The translations under genes were made by a program, and so were the position numbers. The notes beneath the pieces were generated by a model. It made no database searches and was not told the DNA's origin. It saw only the letters and a program-made list of their open reading frames with translations. Shown piece by piece: positions 26,080 to 33,668 of a stretch of DNA of 64,000 bases. Location of the stretch: assembly GCA_022647725.1 (NCBI GenBank), contig JALCLG010000001.1:564931-628930 (forward strand). Reading direction: 5' to 3'. The stretch comes from Bacilli bacterium. Its GTDB lineage: Bacteria > Bacillota_I > Bacilli_A > RFN20 > CAG-288. The number at the start of each line of letters is the position of its first letter. Within the stretch, counting starts at the first letter, position 1.

Positions 26080-26535
26080 ATGCAACGTCAAACAACAATT
26101 TACAAGAAGAACGATGTCACCAAGAATTGGTACATTGTCGATGCTTCTGACAAGCCCCTTGGTCGATTAGCCTCCGAAATCGCAATCATCCTCATGGGAA
26201 AGAACAAGCCGGAGTATACTCCGAACTTCGATTGCGGTGACTACGTTATCGTCGTTAATTGCTCGAAGGTCTGGTTGACGGGTGATAAGATCCACAAGAA
26301 GATGTACTTCGACAACAAGTCGGGCACCTACGGTGGTCTTAGAACCAGGGAAGCGAAGGTGATGAAGAAGGTTTATCCTACTGAGATGGTTCGGAGAGCT
26401 GTCTGGGGCATGCTCCCTAAGGGTTCCTTAGGAAGACAGATGGTCCGTAAGCTCTACGTCTACGCTGACGCGAATCACGACAAGCAGGATAAGAAGCCGA
26501 TCGAAGTCGAGCTTACTGCTAAGAGGGAGAAGTAA
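26080..26535 (+). CDS. rplM: 50S ribosomal protein L13
   Basis: Early-assembling large-subunit protein. The 151-residue sequence carries [36 protein letters not shown] and the C-terminal [20 protein letters not shown] typical of L13. AAGAAAGGACA precedes the start. It is followed two bases later by rpsI in the universal rplM-rpsI operon. The leader hairpin at 26019-26052 probably mediates autoregulation. Confidence 0.98.
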   Translation: MQRQTTIYKKNDVTKNWYIVDASDKPLGRLASEIAIILMGKNKPEYTPNFDCGDYVIVVNCSKVWLTGDKIHKKMYFDNKSGTYGGLRTREAKVMKKVYPTEMVRRAVWGMLPKGSLGRQMVRKLYVYADANHDKQDKKPIEVELTAKREK

Positions 26536-26537
26536 TC

Positions 26538-26945
26538 ATGGCAAACACGAAAACAGACAAACTAATCTACGCCGCTGTCGGAAGACGTAAGTCTTCTGTT
26601 GCCAGAGTCTTCGTTACTCCTGGCAAAGGCGAGATCGTCGTCAACGGTCACAAGGTCGATGAGTATTTCCCTCACAAGACTCTTGTTCTCGATGTCAAGC
26701 AGCCGCTCAAGGTTACCAGCACCGAAGATAAGTACGATGTGAAGGCCAACATCATCGGCGGTGGCTATTCTGGTCAGGCCGGTGCGCTTCGCTTAGGTAT
26801 CGCAAGATCCTTAGTCAAGGCCAATCCTGATTTCCGTGCCGCTCTCAGAGCCGCTGGATTACTCACAGTTGATTCCAGAGTCGTTGAGAGAAAGAAGTAC
26901 GGCTTCAAGAAGGCTCGTAAGTCCGGTCAGTTCTCTAAGCGTTAA
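26538..26945 (+). CDS. rpsI: 30S ribosomal protein S9
   Basis: Small-subunit protein whose C-terminal tail contacts P-site tRNA. The 135-residue sequence contains [39 protein letters not shown] and the conserved tail [19 protein letters not shown]. It overlaps no gene and lies two bases after rplM. A strong terminator follows. Confidence 0.98.
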   Translation: MANTKTDKLIYAAVGRRKSSVARVFVTPGKGEIVVNGHKVDEYFPHKTLVLDVKQPLKVTSTEDKYDVKANIIGGGYSGQAGALRLGIARSLVKANPDFRAALRAAGLLTVDSRVVERKKYGFKKARKSGQFSKR

Positions 26946-26950
26946 TCCGC

Positions 26951-27440
26951 TTATCCGAATCCAAAGACAAAAAAAGAAAGCCCGGGGAGTTCCGACCCCG
27001 GGCTTTTTCTTTGCGGATGGATTTTGGGTTCGTAATGTCCGCTTCTATTATCGACCGAAAATATCTTACCATTTCTGATTTGAATCAGACCGGCACATTG
27101 AACCACAGGATCAAAGCCCCCAATCAAAGTTGGATGAGGAGCCCTATCGGTGGGATCAAACGGATTCTCCCGACGGCCAATTATGAGATTCCCTTGAAAA
27201 TCAACCACATACATATAGGTCCCGTTCGCTTTATGCCCTTCAATAAGGATTGATTTCCCATTATTGCTATCAGCTATGTTAGTCCGGGAAGGATTTTTTA
27301 AAGTATCCAGAAGATGGGCTATAAATATTAGGATTGTCTTTATCACGAGTAAGCATATCATTTTCTACATGGTAAAGATTTTGATAAGATTGCGATTCTT
27401 CATTTGTTCCTTGATAATTTCCCGAAATCCCGCTGCCCAT
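26951..27440 (-). pseudogene. Frameshifted DUF4417-partner protein (PHPTLIGG-type)
   Basis: A good ribosome site (AAAGGAGAAC) precedes an ATG at 27440 opening MGSGISGNYQGTNEESQSYQ, which stops after 53 codons at 27279. The adjacent frame continues LKNPSRTNIADSNNGKSILI and then APHPTLIGGFDPVVQCAG and IRNGKIFSVDNRSGHYEP. Family members I recall, often encoded beside DUF4417, join these two halves in one chain. The frames meet at a run of six As (27294-27299, minus strand): removing one A gives GYFKNPSRTN. The second frame then reads through the rpsI terminator to a stop at 26951, so the C terminus is also abnormal. Decay, sequencing error or slippage are all possible. The function is unknown. 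Confidence 0.7.
26977..27012. terminator. Bidirectional terminator after rpsI
   Basis: AAAGCCCGGGG / CCCCGGGCTTT stem with an eight-base loop. TTTTTCTTT follows on the plus strand and TTCTTTTTTT on the minus strand. It ends rplM-rpsI and lies inside the 3' part of the converging pseudogene. Confidence 0.93.
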
Positions 27441-28089
27441 AGAAATGTTCTCCTTTCTTTATTGCTGTATAACTTTCAAAAGAATAAAAATGGGTGGATG
27501 AATGTAAATCCGTGAAAACATCTTGAGGCATCCTCCCATAAACCAAAACTATTTTGGGATAAAGTCTAGCCAGCATTTCTTCTAATCCCAGGCGGAAAAA
27601 AGCCTTGTTTTCAGGGCTATTAATACAACCTAAAGTACTGATGGCAACCATTTGTCCTTGAGGAATTCCCTCAAAGCAGAATTCATAGCTCCGCTGATCA
27701 CCCCAGCGAACATTCGGAATAACCTTGATTCCTTGCCTCTGAAAAAAATAAGCAAGGGCATGGTTTAGATAGGTGTTGGTGATTTGGAGACAAAGAGGCA
27801 TATCGCGATAGAGGGAGTAATCCGGACTGATTACACTTTGAAACTGCTTTAATGCATCAAGGTATCTATTTGCATTGCGAAGAACTTGAGAAAATGTCTT
27901 ATCCAACATATAGAAATGAACTGTCTGTTGCTTATCAGAAGAATTCCTTTTGTCAAAAGGGAGCAGGGCTTGTGGAACAGGGATTTCCTGTGGAAGAATA
28001 CGCGGCAATTGATATTTGCTGACAAATTCGGCTCCCTCAACCAAATAGGACAAATAGCCATCATCTCTTAAGGTAATAAAATGATTCAT
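27400..28089 (-). CDS. DUF4417 protein
   Basis: A 229-residue protein recognised by SPDYSLYRDMPLCLQITNTY, GIKVIPNVRWGDQRSYEFCF and STLGCINSPENKAFFRLGLE, all DUF4417 family blocks. The function of this family, scattered in Bacillota and phages, is not established. The ATG at 28089 (MNHFITL) follows GGAGG at the right distance; a longer frame upstream is not conserved. Its end overlaps the start of the broken partner gene by 41 bases. Base composition is more AT-rich than the ribosomal operon beside it, which fits transfer. It is divergent from an XRE regulator. Confidence 0.85.
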   Translation of the reverse strand: MNHFITLRDDGYLSYLVEGAEFVSKYQLPRILPQEIPVPQALLPFDKRNSSDKQQTVHFYMLDKTFSQVLRNANRYLDALKQFQSVISPDYSLYRDMPLCLQITNTYLNHALAYFFQRQGIKVIPNVRWGDQRSYEFCFEGIPQGQMVAISTLGCINSPENKAFFRLGLEEMLARLYPKIVLVYGRMPQDVFTDLHSSTHFYSFESYTAIKKGEHFYGQRDFGKLSRNK

Positions 28090-28230
28090 AGCAATGATTC
28101 CTCCTTTTCTGGAATCATCCCCATTTTCACGCAGCAAGACCATAGGAAATAGTGCTCAATTTCGTCAGCACTTATAGTCTTTTAAGAGTTCAGTCCTAAG
28201 GAGGAAATGTCATCTGAAAAGGATAAATGT

Positions 28231-28270
28231 GTTATCTTTTTTGATAACTTTTGTTGCTTTTTTTGATAAC
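28231..28270. promoter_or_regulatory. Duplicated operator for the XRE regulator
   Basis: GTTATC-TTTTTT-GATAAC (28231-28248) is a perfect inverted repeat. GTTGCT-TTTTTT-GATAAC (28253-28270) is a near copy exactly 22 bases away, two helical turns. The second copy overlaps the -35 of the XRE promoter. Confidence 0.7.
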
Positions 28271-28291
28271 CATTGTACAAAGTGATAAGAT
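28263..28291 (+). promoter_or_regulatory. Promoter of the XRE regulator
   Basis: TTGATA (28263-28268) and TAAGAT (28286-28291) are 17 bases apart. The -35 lies inside the second operator copy, which suggests autorepression. Confidence 0.65.
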
Positions 28292-28323
28292 ATACTTAAC
28301 TAAACGAACAAGGAGAATAGCTA

Positions 28324-28581
28324 ATGGAAAACAAAATAGATTCAAAAGCCATAGGTGAGAGAATCAAGGAGGCAAGAAGCAAATTAAAAATGAGTCAGCA
28401 CCAACTTTCAATTGCCACAGGTATCTCAACCACCCAGTTATCAGCTTACGAGAACGGCAAAAAAACAATTGGTCTTTTAAATTTTTCAAAGTTAGCGATC
28501 GCACTGAATGTTTCTATGGATGAGCTCTATTGGGACAAAGTGATATTTTCTTGTCTCTATCCTTGCTTTGTTCTAAATTAA
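28324..28581 (+). CDS. XRE-family (Cro/CI) transcriptional regulator
   Basis: An 85-residue protein that is almost entirely one HTH_3 domain: IGERIKEARSKLKMSQHQLS, then ATGISTTQLSAYENGKKTIG and LLNFSKLAIALNVSMDELY. Only a short hydrophobic tail follows. AAGGAG precedes the ATG. It is divergent from the DUF4417 gene, and the space between holds two copies of a GATAAC palindrome, so it probably controls itself and perhaps the DUF4417 pair. The target set is inference. Confidence 0.88.
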   Translation: MENKIDSKAIGERIKEARSKLKMSQHQLSIATGISTTQLSAYENGKKTIGLLNFSKLAIALNVSMDELYWDKVIFSCLYPCFVLN

Positions 28582-28604
28582 TAGTATCCTAAACAGGAAA
28601 AAAC

Positions 28605-28850
28605 ATGAGATTAGATAAATACCTGAAAGTCAGCCGCCTGATCAAACGCCGGGAAGCCGCCAAGGAATTTGTCGACAAAGGCTATGTCCGCCTTAACGGC
28701 AAAGTCGCCAAGCCTTCCACGGAAGTCAAGGTGGACGATCTGATTGAAATAACCACTCCGTTGGGCAAGACTCTCAAAGCCAAAATCAAGGAAATCCGCT
28801 CGATTTCGACGATGGATGATGCCAGTCAGATGTACGAGATTCAGGATTGA
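28605..28850 (+). CDS. rqcP: S4-domain RNA-binding protein RqcP (YabO/Hsp15-like)
   Basis: RqcP works with RqcH in ribosome-associated quality control, stabilising the P-site tRNA during alanine tailing. The 81-residue protein is a single S4 domain: MRLDKYLKVSRLIKRREAAK followed by EFVDKGYVRLNGKVAKPSTE. AGGAAAA precedes the ATG. It sits at the head of a cluster with divIC-like and tilS genes, the yabO-divIC-tilS order of Bacillus without yabP/yabQ. Confidence 0.92.
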   Translation: MRLDKYLKVSRLIKRREAAKEFVDKGYVRLNGKVAKPSTEVKVDDLIEITTPLGKTLKAKIKEIRSISTMDDASQMYEIQD

Positions 28851-28864
28851 AAAGAAGGAAGCAT

Positions 28865-29116
28865 ATGCCTACAGAGGAAGATCATTCCGTTAAAAAAGAA
28901 AGAAAACCGTTATCCGGCAAGGCCAAGAACCGCATTTACGTCGGCATCATGATTTTCTTTGCTGCCGTGCTGATTGTTTTGGTGGCCATCACCATTTCGG
29001 TTCTCAAAGAGAACGCGGAACTGAAGAAGCAGGCTTCGACCCTCACGAGCACGTCAACGGCTCAGCGTCAGGAAGAAAACCCTGAGACGTTGCCTTTTGA
29101 AATTGAGGTCCGATGA
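28865..29116 (+). CDS. FtsB/DivIC-like septum formation protein
   Basis: An 83-residue bitopic protein with a basic N terminus (about 1-23), one transmembrane helix (YVGIMIFFAAVLIVLVAITI, about 24-45) and a short extracytoplasmic coiled-coil start (VLKENAELKKQAS). This is the DivIC/FtsL pattern, and the place between rqcP and tilS is that of divIC in Bacilli. GAAGG precedes the ATG at 28865; an upstream TTG start overlapping the rqcP stop is less likely. The coiled coil is short and the tail is Thr/Ser-rich. The stop overlaps tilS by four bases. Confidence 0.7.
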   Translation: MPTEEDHSVKKERKPLSGKAKNRIYVGIMIFFAAVLIVLVAITISVLKENAELKKQASTLTSTSTAQRQEENPETLPFEIEVR

Positions 29117-30363
29117 GAGATCTTCAGGCTCTCTCCTTCCAACGGTTTAACGAGCTTGGGCTCCGTCAAAGAAAGTGTCTGGTTGCTTTCTCGGGCGGTC
29201 CCGACTCCGTTTTTCTTTTGACGATGCTTGCCCATTATTTTAAGTCCGAGCTTCCCGACAGAATTGCCTTAGCTTACGTCAATTACCATGATTCTCCCAA
29301 GGTCAACGAAGAAGAAAAGACCGTCTTTTATTATGCGAAGGAATATGGGCTGAAACTCTTAAAAACAGATACACAGTTTCATCGGGACAGCAAGGATCAC
29401 AACTTCGAGGACTGGGCCAGGACTTTCCGTTATGACTTCTTTGCTCAGTGCTGCCAGAAGGAAAAACTGGACGGCGTCCTGACGGCTCATCAGCAAACCG
29501 ATTCCTTGGAAACCTATCAGCTCCAGAAGCAACGAAGGAACCTTCCCCGGGTCTATGGGCTGCCCTTAAGAACCCAGTTAGCTTCTCTGTGGCTTTACCG
29601 CCCGCTTTTGGATATCGCCAAAGAAGAAATCTATTCGTATCTCAAAGAAAGCAATCTCTTATATTATGAGGATCTCACCAACCGAGACGACCACACCTTA
29701 AGGAATCGGATTCGGAAAGAAAGACTTACTTCGGAAGAACAGCAGAAGCTGCTTTCGGCAATGGCCAGTGACAACGAGAAACTGGCTGGCTTCTATGCCC
29801 GTCTTGCTACGTTGACGTATCCGGTTTCCTTCTGTGACTTTGACCTTTTGTCCGCGGATGAGAAACGGCGGCTCCTCTTCAGTCTCCTCCGGAAACAGAC
29901 CTTAGCTGTTCCGTTGAAGCGGCAGACCGGCTTAGGCAAGGAAGCCTATGAATTCCTGAAACGTCGGACCCCCGGAAGTCTTTGCTTGGACGGGACTTAT
30001 GTTCTTTATCGCCGATCCTATGGCTTTTTCATTGATAAGGATCATACCCAGGAAAATTACCGGATGGTCATTGATAAGGCCGGGGACTATCAGAACGATT
30101 TCATCCAAGTCTCCTTAAAAGACCCAAGCCTGTTCCGGATTACGGGATTCCCGTTGGTCATCCGGAATTACCGTCCCGGGGATCAGTTAACCAGTGGGCT
30201 TCCTACCAAAGACGTCCTGACCTTCCTAAAGAAACAGCAGGTTCCCTCAACCTTGATTCCACTTTATCCCGTCTTCGAGAAAGACGGTGCCGTCTTCTAT
30301 GTTCCTTTCTATCAGGATCTTCGCAAAAAGAAGATTCCGCTGTCGATTCGAAGCCTTTATTAG
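29113..30363 (+). CDS. tilS: tRNA(Ile) lysidine synthase TilS
   Basis: Converts C34 of the CAU anticodon of tRNA-Ile2 to lysidine using ATP and lysine, an essential step. The 416-residue protein has the PP-loop motif CLVAFSGGPDSVFLLTML near residue 22. It then has LDGVLTAHQQTDSLETYQLQ and LRNRIRKERL, with the C-terminal substrate-binding region RITGFPLVIRNYRPGDQLTS. It overlaps the divIC-like gene by ATGA. The usual next genes in Bacilli, hpt and ftsH, are absent here. Confidence 0.95.
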   Translation: MRDLQALSFQRFNELGLRQRKCLVAFSGGPDSVFLLTMLAHYFKSELPDRIALAYVNYHDSPKVNEEEKTVFYYAKEYGLKLLKTDTQFHRDSKDHNFEDWARTFRYDFFAQCCQKEKLDGVLTAHQQTDSLETYQLQKQRRNLPRVYGLPLRTQLASLWLYRPLLDIAKEEIYSYLKESNLLYYEDLTNRDDHTLRNRIRKERLTSEEQQKLLSAMASDNEKLAGFYARLATLTYPVSFCDFDLLSADEKRRLLFSLLRKQTLAVPLKRQTGLGKEAYEFLKRRTPGSLCLDGTYVLYRRSYGFFIDKDHTQENYRMVIDKAGDYQNDFIQVSLKDPSLFRITGFPLVIRNYRPGDQLTSGLPTKDVLTFLKKQQVPSTLIPLYPVFEKDGAVFYVPFYQDLRKKKIPLSIRSLY

Positions 30364-30385
30364 GCAATACCTTTATAATAGAAGC

Positions 30386-31054
30386 ATGGCAAAGAAAACC
30401 GGTTATCTGCTTATCCTTGGCTTATCGACAGTGCTCTTTTCCTGTTCTTCCTTAACCGGCAGCGATGTCTATCGCTGCTTCTATGGCAATGCCATTGAAA
30501 CCAAAACAACCCTGAGCTATCAAGCCATCACCCAGAAAGAACTGCAGAACGATCTGAAGGATTATAGCGGCAAGGATACCTTCTCGTTCAGTTATGCGTT
30601 CTGCAAAACCCAGGCGGAAGTCACTCAGTTCCTGCAAACGACCTCGGGGCTCCAAGTGGATCCTGCGGAAGCCAAGAATGATTTTGTCTTAGCTGCCGAT
30701 AATGGCTTCCTCTTTGCGTATGCCCAAATTCCCGAAGGCTATCATGCCTTCAAACGGAACAATCAGCAGGAGACCCAGAGCGATGGCAGCGAAATCCTGG
30801 TCACGGAAAGTTTCTTTTACTACGGGAAAAGACCGAACATCTCCTACCTTTATTTTGATGTCCTGAAAGATCCGACTGTCCTTCAACCCAGTGTCTTTGC
30901 GGTTGTCTATCGGATCAACGGCACCTACCTGAAGAACCTGGATACGACCGGAATCCGCGGAATTCTGTCGGATACGTCTACGACCAGCGAGGATATTCCC
31001 GAAAGTCTGAAAACCTCGTCATCTTCGGCTTCTTCGTCGTCTGTCGCCAGTTAG
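30386..31054 (+). CDS. Putative secreted lipoprotein of unknown function
   Basis: A 222-residue protein with a lipoprotein signal peptide (MAKKTGYLLILGLSTVLFSC, lipobox LFSC, Cys 20) and a Ser-rich C terminus (SSSSASSSSVAS). The mature domain is not recognised. A TATAAT at 30374-30379 lies six bases before the ATG and no ribosome site is visible, so a leaderless message is possible; otherwise it is read with tilS 22 bases upstream. It replaces the hpt-ftsH genes that often follow tilS. Confidence 0.75.
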   Translation: MAKKTGYLLILGLSTVLFSCSSLTGSDVYRCFYGNAIETKTTLSYQAITQKELQNDLKDYSGKDTFSFSYAFCKTQAEVTQFLQTTSGLQVDPAEAKNDFVLAADNGFLFAYAQIPEGYHAFKRNNQQETQSDGSEILVTESFFYYGKRPNISYLYFDVLKDPTVLQPSVFAVVYRINGTYLKNLDTTGIRGILSDTSTTSEDIPESLKTSSSSASSSSVAS

Positions 31055-31203
31055 AAGACACCTGTTTTCCTTGTTTTCTCCGATAGTAGAGCCGAAATTA
31101 AAGAATTCATGAAACAAAAGTCGAAGTTTAGTAAGGTAAAGTGATAAGCACAGGAATTAACATTTGTCAAGATTAAATATCCAAAAAGTACTCAAAATGG
31201 CAT

Positions 31204-31217
31204 TGAAAACGCTTACA
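31204..31217. promoter_or_regulatory. Catabolite-responsive element (cre)
   Basis: TGAAAACGCTTACA matches the CcpA cre consensus TGWAANCGNTNWCA at every defined position. It lies seven bases upstream of the -35 of the 56-residue gene, roughly 48 bases before the expected start of transcription, a place that would suit activation or modulation. Confidence 0.75.
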
Positions 31218-31223
31218 TAACTA

Positions 31224-31252
31224 TTGAAAAAGCCAACCCAATCCTTTAATAT
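31224..31252 (+). promoter_or_regulatory. Promoter of the 56-residue gene
   Basis: TTGAAA (31224-31229) and TAATAT (31247-31252), 17-base spacing, just downstream of the cre site. Confidence 0.75.
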
Positions 31253-31280
31253 ATAAGTACCTCATAGGAGGATTAGGAAC

Positions 31281-31451
31281 ATGATCTGTGGAATGAATCC
31301 GTTTGGTTCTCTCGATGGTTATATGACAGAGAACGGCTATAAGGCTAAGAAGACTGCGAAAACCAGAGTCTCTGAGATCGAGGTTGAGAACGAAGATCCT
31401 GAAGCTATGAATTCTCGTTTCGGCAGCTGGAAGATCGTTCATCACAAGTAG
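31281..31451 (+). CDS. Small protein (56 residues), unknown function, cre-controlled
   Basis: The ORF starts MICGMNPFGSLDGYMTENGY, has a mixed-charge middle and ends SRFGSWKIVHHK. It has a strong AGGAGG ribosome site, a consensus promoter and a perfect cre box, so expression is well supported despite its small size. No transmembrane segment or signal peptide is seen, and I do not recognise the family. Its stop lies directly at the left edge of a GC-rich transposase fragment, and a terminator follows that fragment. The C terminus could therefore have been altered by the insertion. Confidence 0.72.
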   Translation: MICGMNPFGSLDGYMTENGYKAKKTAKTRVSEIEVENEDPEAMNSRFGSWKIVHHK

Positions 31452-32484
31452 TTTTCCTGTTCCGTCGGTTTACGAATGATCAAAGGGGCGCCGTCCTGCC
31501 GAACTGCGAGGCCATATTCGCGAAGGTCACCGGCGCCATCCTGCGGGAGATGGGGGTCAGCCCGCTGGACAGGGTCTTCATCGACGGGTCGAAGTTCGAG
31601 GCCAACGCGAACAAGTACAAGTTCAGGTTCAAGTCCAGGAAGAGGATGCTCTCCCTCCTCGACAGGGCGCGCACCCTCTTCCTGTCGGCCGGCATCCCGT
31701 TCCCGGAGAGCCCCGGCAGGCCCTTCTCCCTCCCGATGGGCAGGGCGGCCGGCGAGGCGGCCGACCGGCTGAGGGCCGAAGGCACGGATCCGGCCGGGAT
31801 AGTGACCGGCCGGGGAAGGAGGCTGACGCCCGGCGAGAGGCTGCTCGTCGAGGCGGAAAGGCTCCTCCAGAGGATGCTCGCCTACGAGGAGACGGAGGCG
31901 ATATGCGGGCCCTCGAGGGACTCGTACTACAGGACCGACACCGATGCCACGGCCATGTGCCTGAAGGAGGACTACTATTCGGGGCTCGGGAGCAACATGC
32001 ACGCCGCGTACAACGTGCAGTATGCCGTCAGCTCAGGCATAATCGTCGGATACTACGTCTCGCAGGACCGGTCCGACTCGAGGACCTTCCCCGCGTTCGT
32101 CGACAGGCTCCGGGACATGTGGGGCGCCTATCCGTCGGCCATCTGCGCCGACGCGGGATACGGCTCCCTGGCCAACTACCAGTATCTCCGGGCAAGGGGC
32201 ATAGGGAACTTCGTCAAGTACCCGGGCTGGGAGGGCGAGGTCAGCGGGACGAGGCCGGCCTTCATAGCCCTCTCCCCTGACGGAGCCCTGAGATGCATAG
32301 ACGGCAAGGAGGCCGCCCCGGTTCCTCCGCCGAGGCATCCCCGATACTGCGGCTCCGAGTTCGTGGCGGTGGAGCACTGCGGGAGATGCCCGTACATGAG
32401 GTTCTGCCGGATGCCCCTCAGGGAAAAGTCCGGGCGCGCCAGGGTGTTCGAGATAGTCCGCCCCCTCCTCGCCTTCAAGGAGGA
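31452..32484 (+). pseudogene. IS1182-type DDE transposase, internal fragment
   Basis: An open frame of about 345 codons encodes the middle of an IS1182-family transposase: SPLDRVFIDGSKFEANANKY, TDTDATAMCLKEDYYSGLGS, NMHAAYNVQYAVSSGIIVGY and YPSAICADAGYGSLANY. The N-terminal part and everything after the Cys cluster HCGRCPYMRFC are missing, so it cannot transpose. Base composition is far richer in G+C than the surroundings, a sign of recent transfer from a high-GC donor. It lies exactly between the 56-residue gene and a host-like terminator. No terminal repeats or target duplications were found. Confidence 0.85.
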
Positions 32485-32518
32485 GGCAACGTTTCGGCGT
32501 TGCCTTTTTTTGTTTTCC
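32484..32518 (+). terminator. Terminator right of the transposase fragment
   Basis: GGCAACG / CGTTGCC stem with a six-base loop and seven Ts. Its composition is host-like, and it probably once ended the 56-residue gene transcript. Confidence 0.85.
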
Positions 32519-33131
32519 TAGGACTAGGACGTTTGGGAAGAAAGACAGCATCAAAAGTGGCCTCTCTCATCCTCTGTTCCTGATTTCACGTGGTCACTGG
32601 CTTCTCCTGTAAGCGATTTCATCAAAAATCGGGCTTTCAGAAAAAATGTATTTTTTCACCTCCTAAAGGTGAGGAAGGGGAAGGAGAAACCTAGAGTAAA
32701 AGCAAGGGCGGTTTGCCGGAATAAGCATTTGCGTGATTGCTCAGTGAGCAAAACAAGTAGTACTAATTTTTAAGGACTCGTTAACCTTTAACTAAGTAAA
32801 GGTTGACAGACGGAAAGTGGTTTTTCTTGATAGCTAGTTGCCTTTTCTACTAAATGAAAATGAAATGAAAGAAAAAAGACTACTCAAAAATAGGGCGTTT
32901 CCGGGTGTTTCCAAACGTGCATTTCCGTCACAAAAAAAGAAACAATCCACCCCTATTTTTTAAGTTGTTTGTGTTCCTAAAAAACGCCTAAATTGCTATG
33001 GTTTTCATAGTTTTTATGAAAGTGATTTTCATTGAGCAATCTCATTGATTTTGTCTTGCGACTTATCCATAATAGTTTACAGTCGAAAGTTTCCCCTAAA
33101 GAAGCTATCACTAGAAAGCACGTGACATACG
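32519..33131. other. Long non-coding region upstream of nrdG
   Basis: About 610 bases with no convincing gene. It holds two clear inverted repeats: TTGCTCA-G-TGAGCAA at 32737-32751, and AACCTTTA / TAAAGGTT at 32783-32804, the latter directly followed by a TTGACA at 32803-32808 without a good -10. The nrdG promoter is near its end. No NrdR-box pair was recognised. Confidence 0.6.
33045..33073 (+). promoter_or_regulatory. nrdG-nrdD promoter
   Basis: TTGATT (33045-33050) and CATAAT (33068-33073), 17-base spacing, about 60 bases before nrdG. Confidence 0.55.
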
Positions 33132-33653
33132 ATGATGATCAAGTTAGCAGGAATCGAGAGACATTCCGCTGTCAACGGACCTGGGGTTCGTTATGTTGTC
33201 TTCACCCAAGGCTGCCCACACCATTGCCCCCAATGCCAGAATCCAGAAACCTGGAATCCGGAAGGCGGCAAAGAGTATCCGCTCGAAACCCTCTTAAATG
33301 ACATCCTCGCCACCAAATATATTGATGGTGTCACCCTCTCGGGAGGCGATCCCTTCGTTCAGAGTGAAGCGTTGACTGTTCTCTGCCAGGAATTGAAAAA
33401 GAAAGGGCTTAATATCTGGAGCTACACGGGCTACACCTACGATGAACTCATCCGCGGCGATGCCGGTCCCTATGCTCTGGAACTACTGAAAAACCTCGAC
33501 GTTCTCGTCGATGGTCCCTTCGTTATCTCTCTTCTTAGCAAGGACTGTCTGTTCCGCGGAAGTACCAACCAACGTCTCATCGATGTGCCGAGAAGTCTTC
33601 GGGAAGGAAAAGCGGTCGATGTTGATACGAAATCCTTTAACTTCGGATTGTGA
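33132..33653 (+). CDS. nrdG: Anaerobic ribonucleoside-triphosphate reductase activating protein NrdG
   Basis: Radical-SAM activase that installs the glycyl radical on NrdD. The 173-residue protein has the CxxxCxxC cluster motif CPHHCPQC (Cys 28, 32, 35) after VRYVVFTQG. It also has TLSGGDPF, the SAM-binding GGD block, and NIWSYTGYTYDEL. There is no clear ribosome site before the ATG ATG start. It precedes nrdD by 15 bases; in many bacteria the order is reversed. Confidence 0.94.
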   Translation: MMIKLAGIERHSAVNGPGVRYVVFTQGCPHHCPQCQNPETWNPEGGKEYPLETLLNDILATKYIDGVTLSGGDPFVQSEALTVLCQELKKKGLNIWSYTGYTYDELIRGDAGPYALELLKNLDVLVDGPFVISLLSKDCLFRGSTNQRLIDVPRSLREGKAVDVDTKSFNFGL

Positions 33654-33668
33654 GGAAAAAGTAAAGTT

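Noticed and set aside
32519..33131. NrdR boxes before nrdG-nrdD
   Set aside because: No pair of ACAnnATATnnTGT-like boxes with helical spacing was found; only unrelated palindromes are present.
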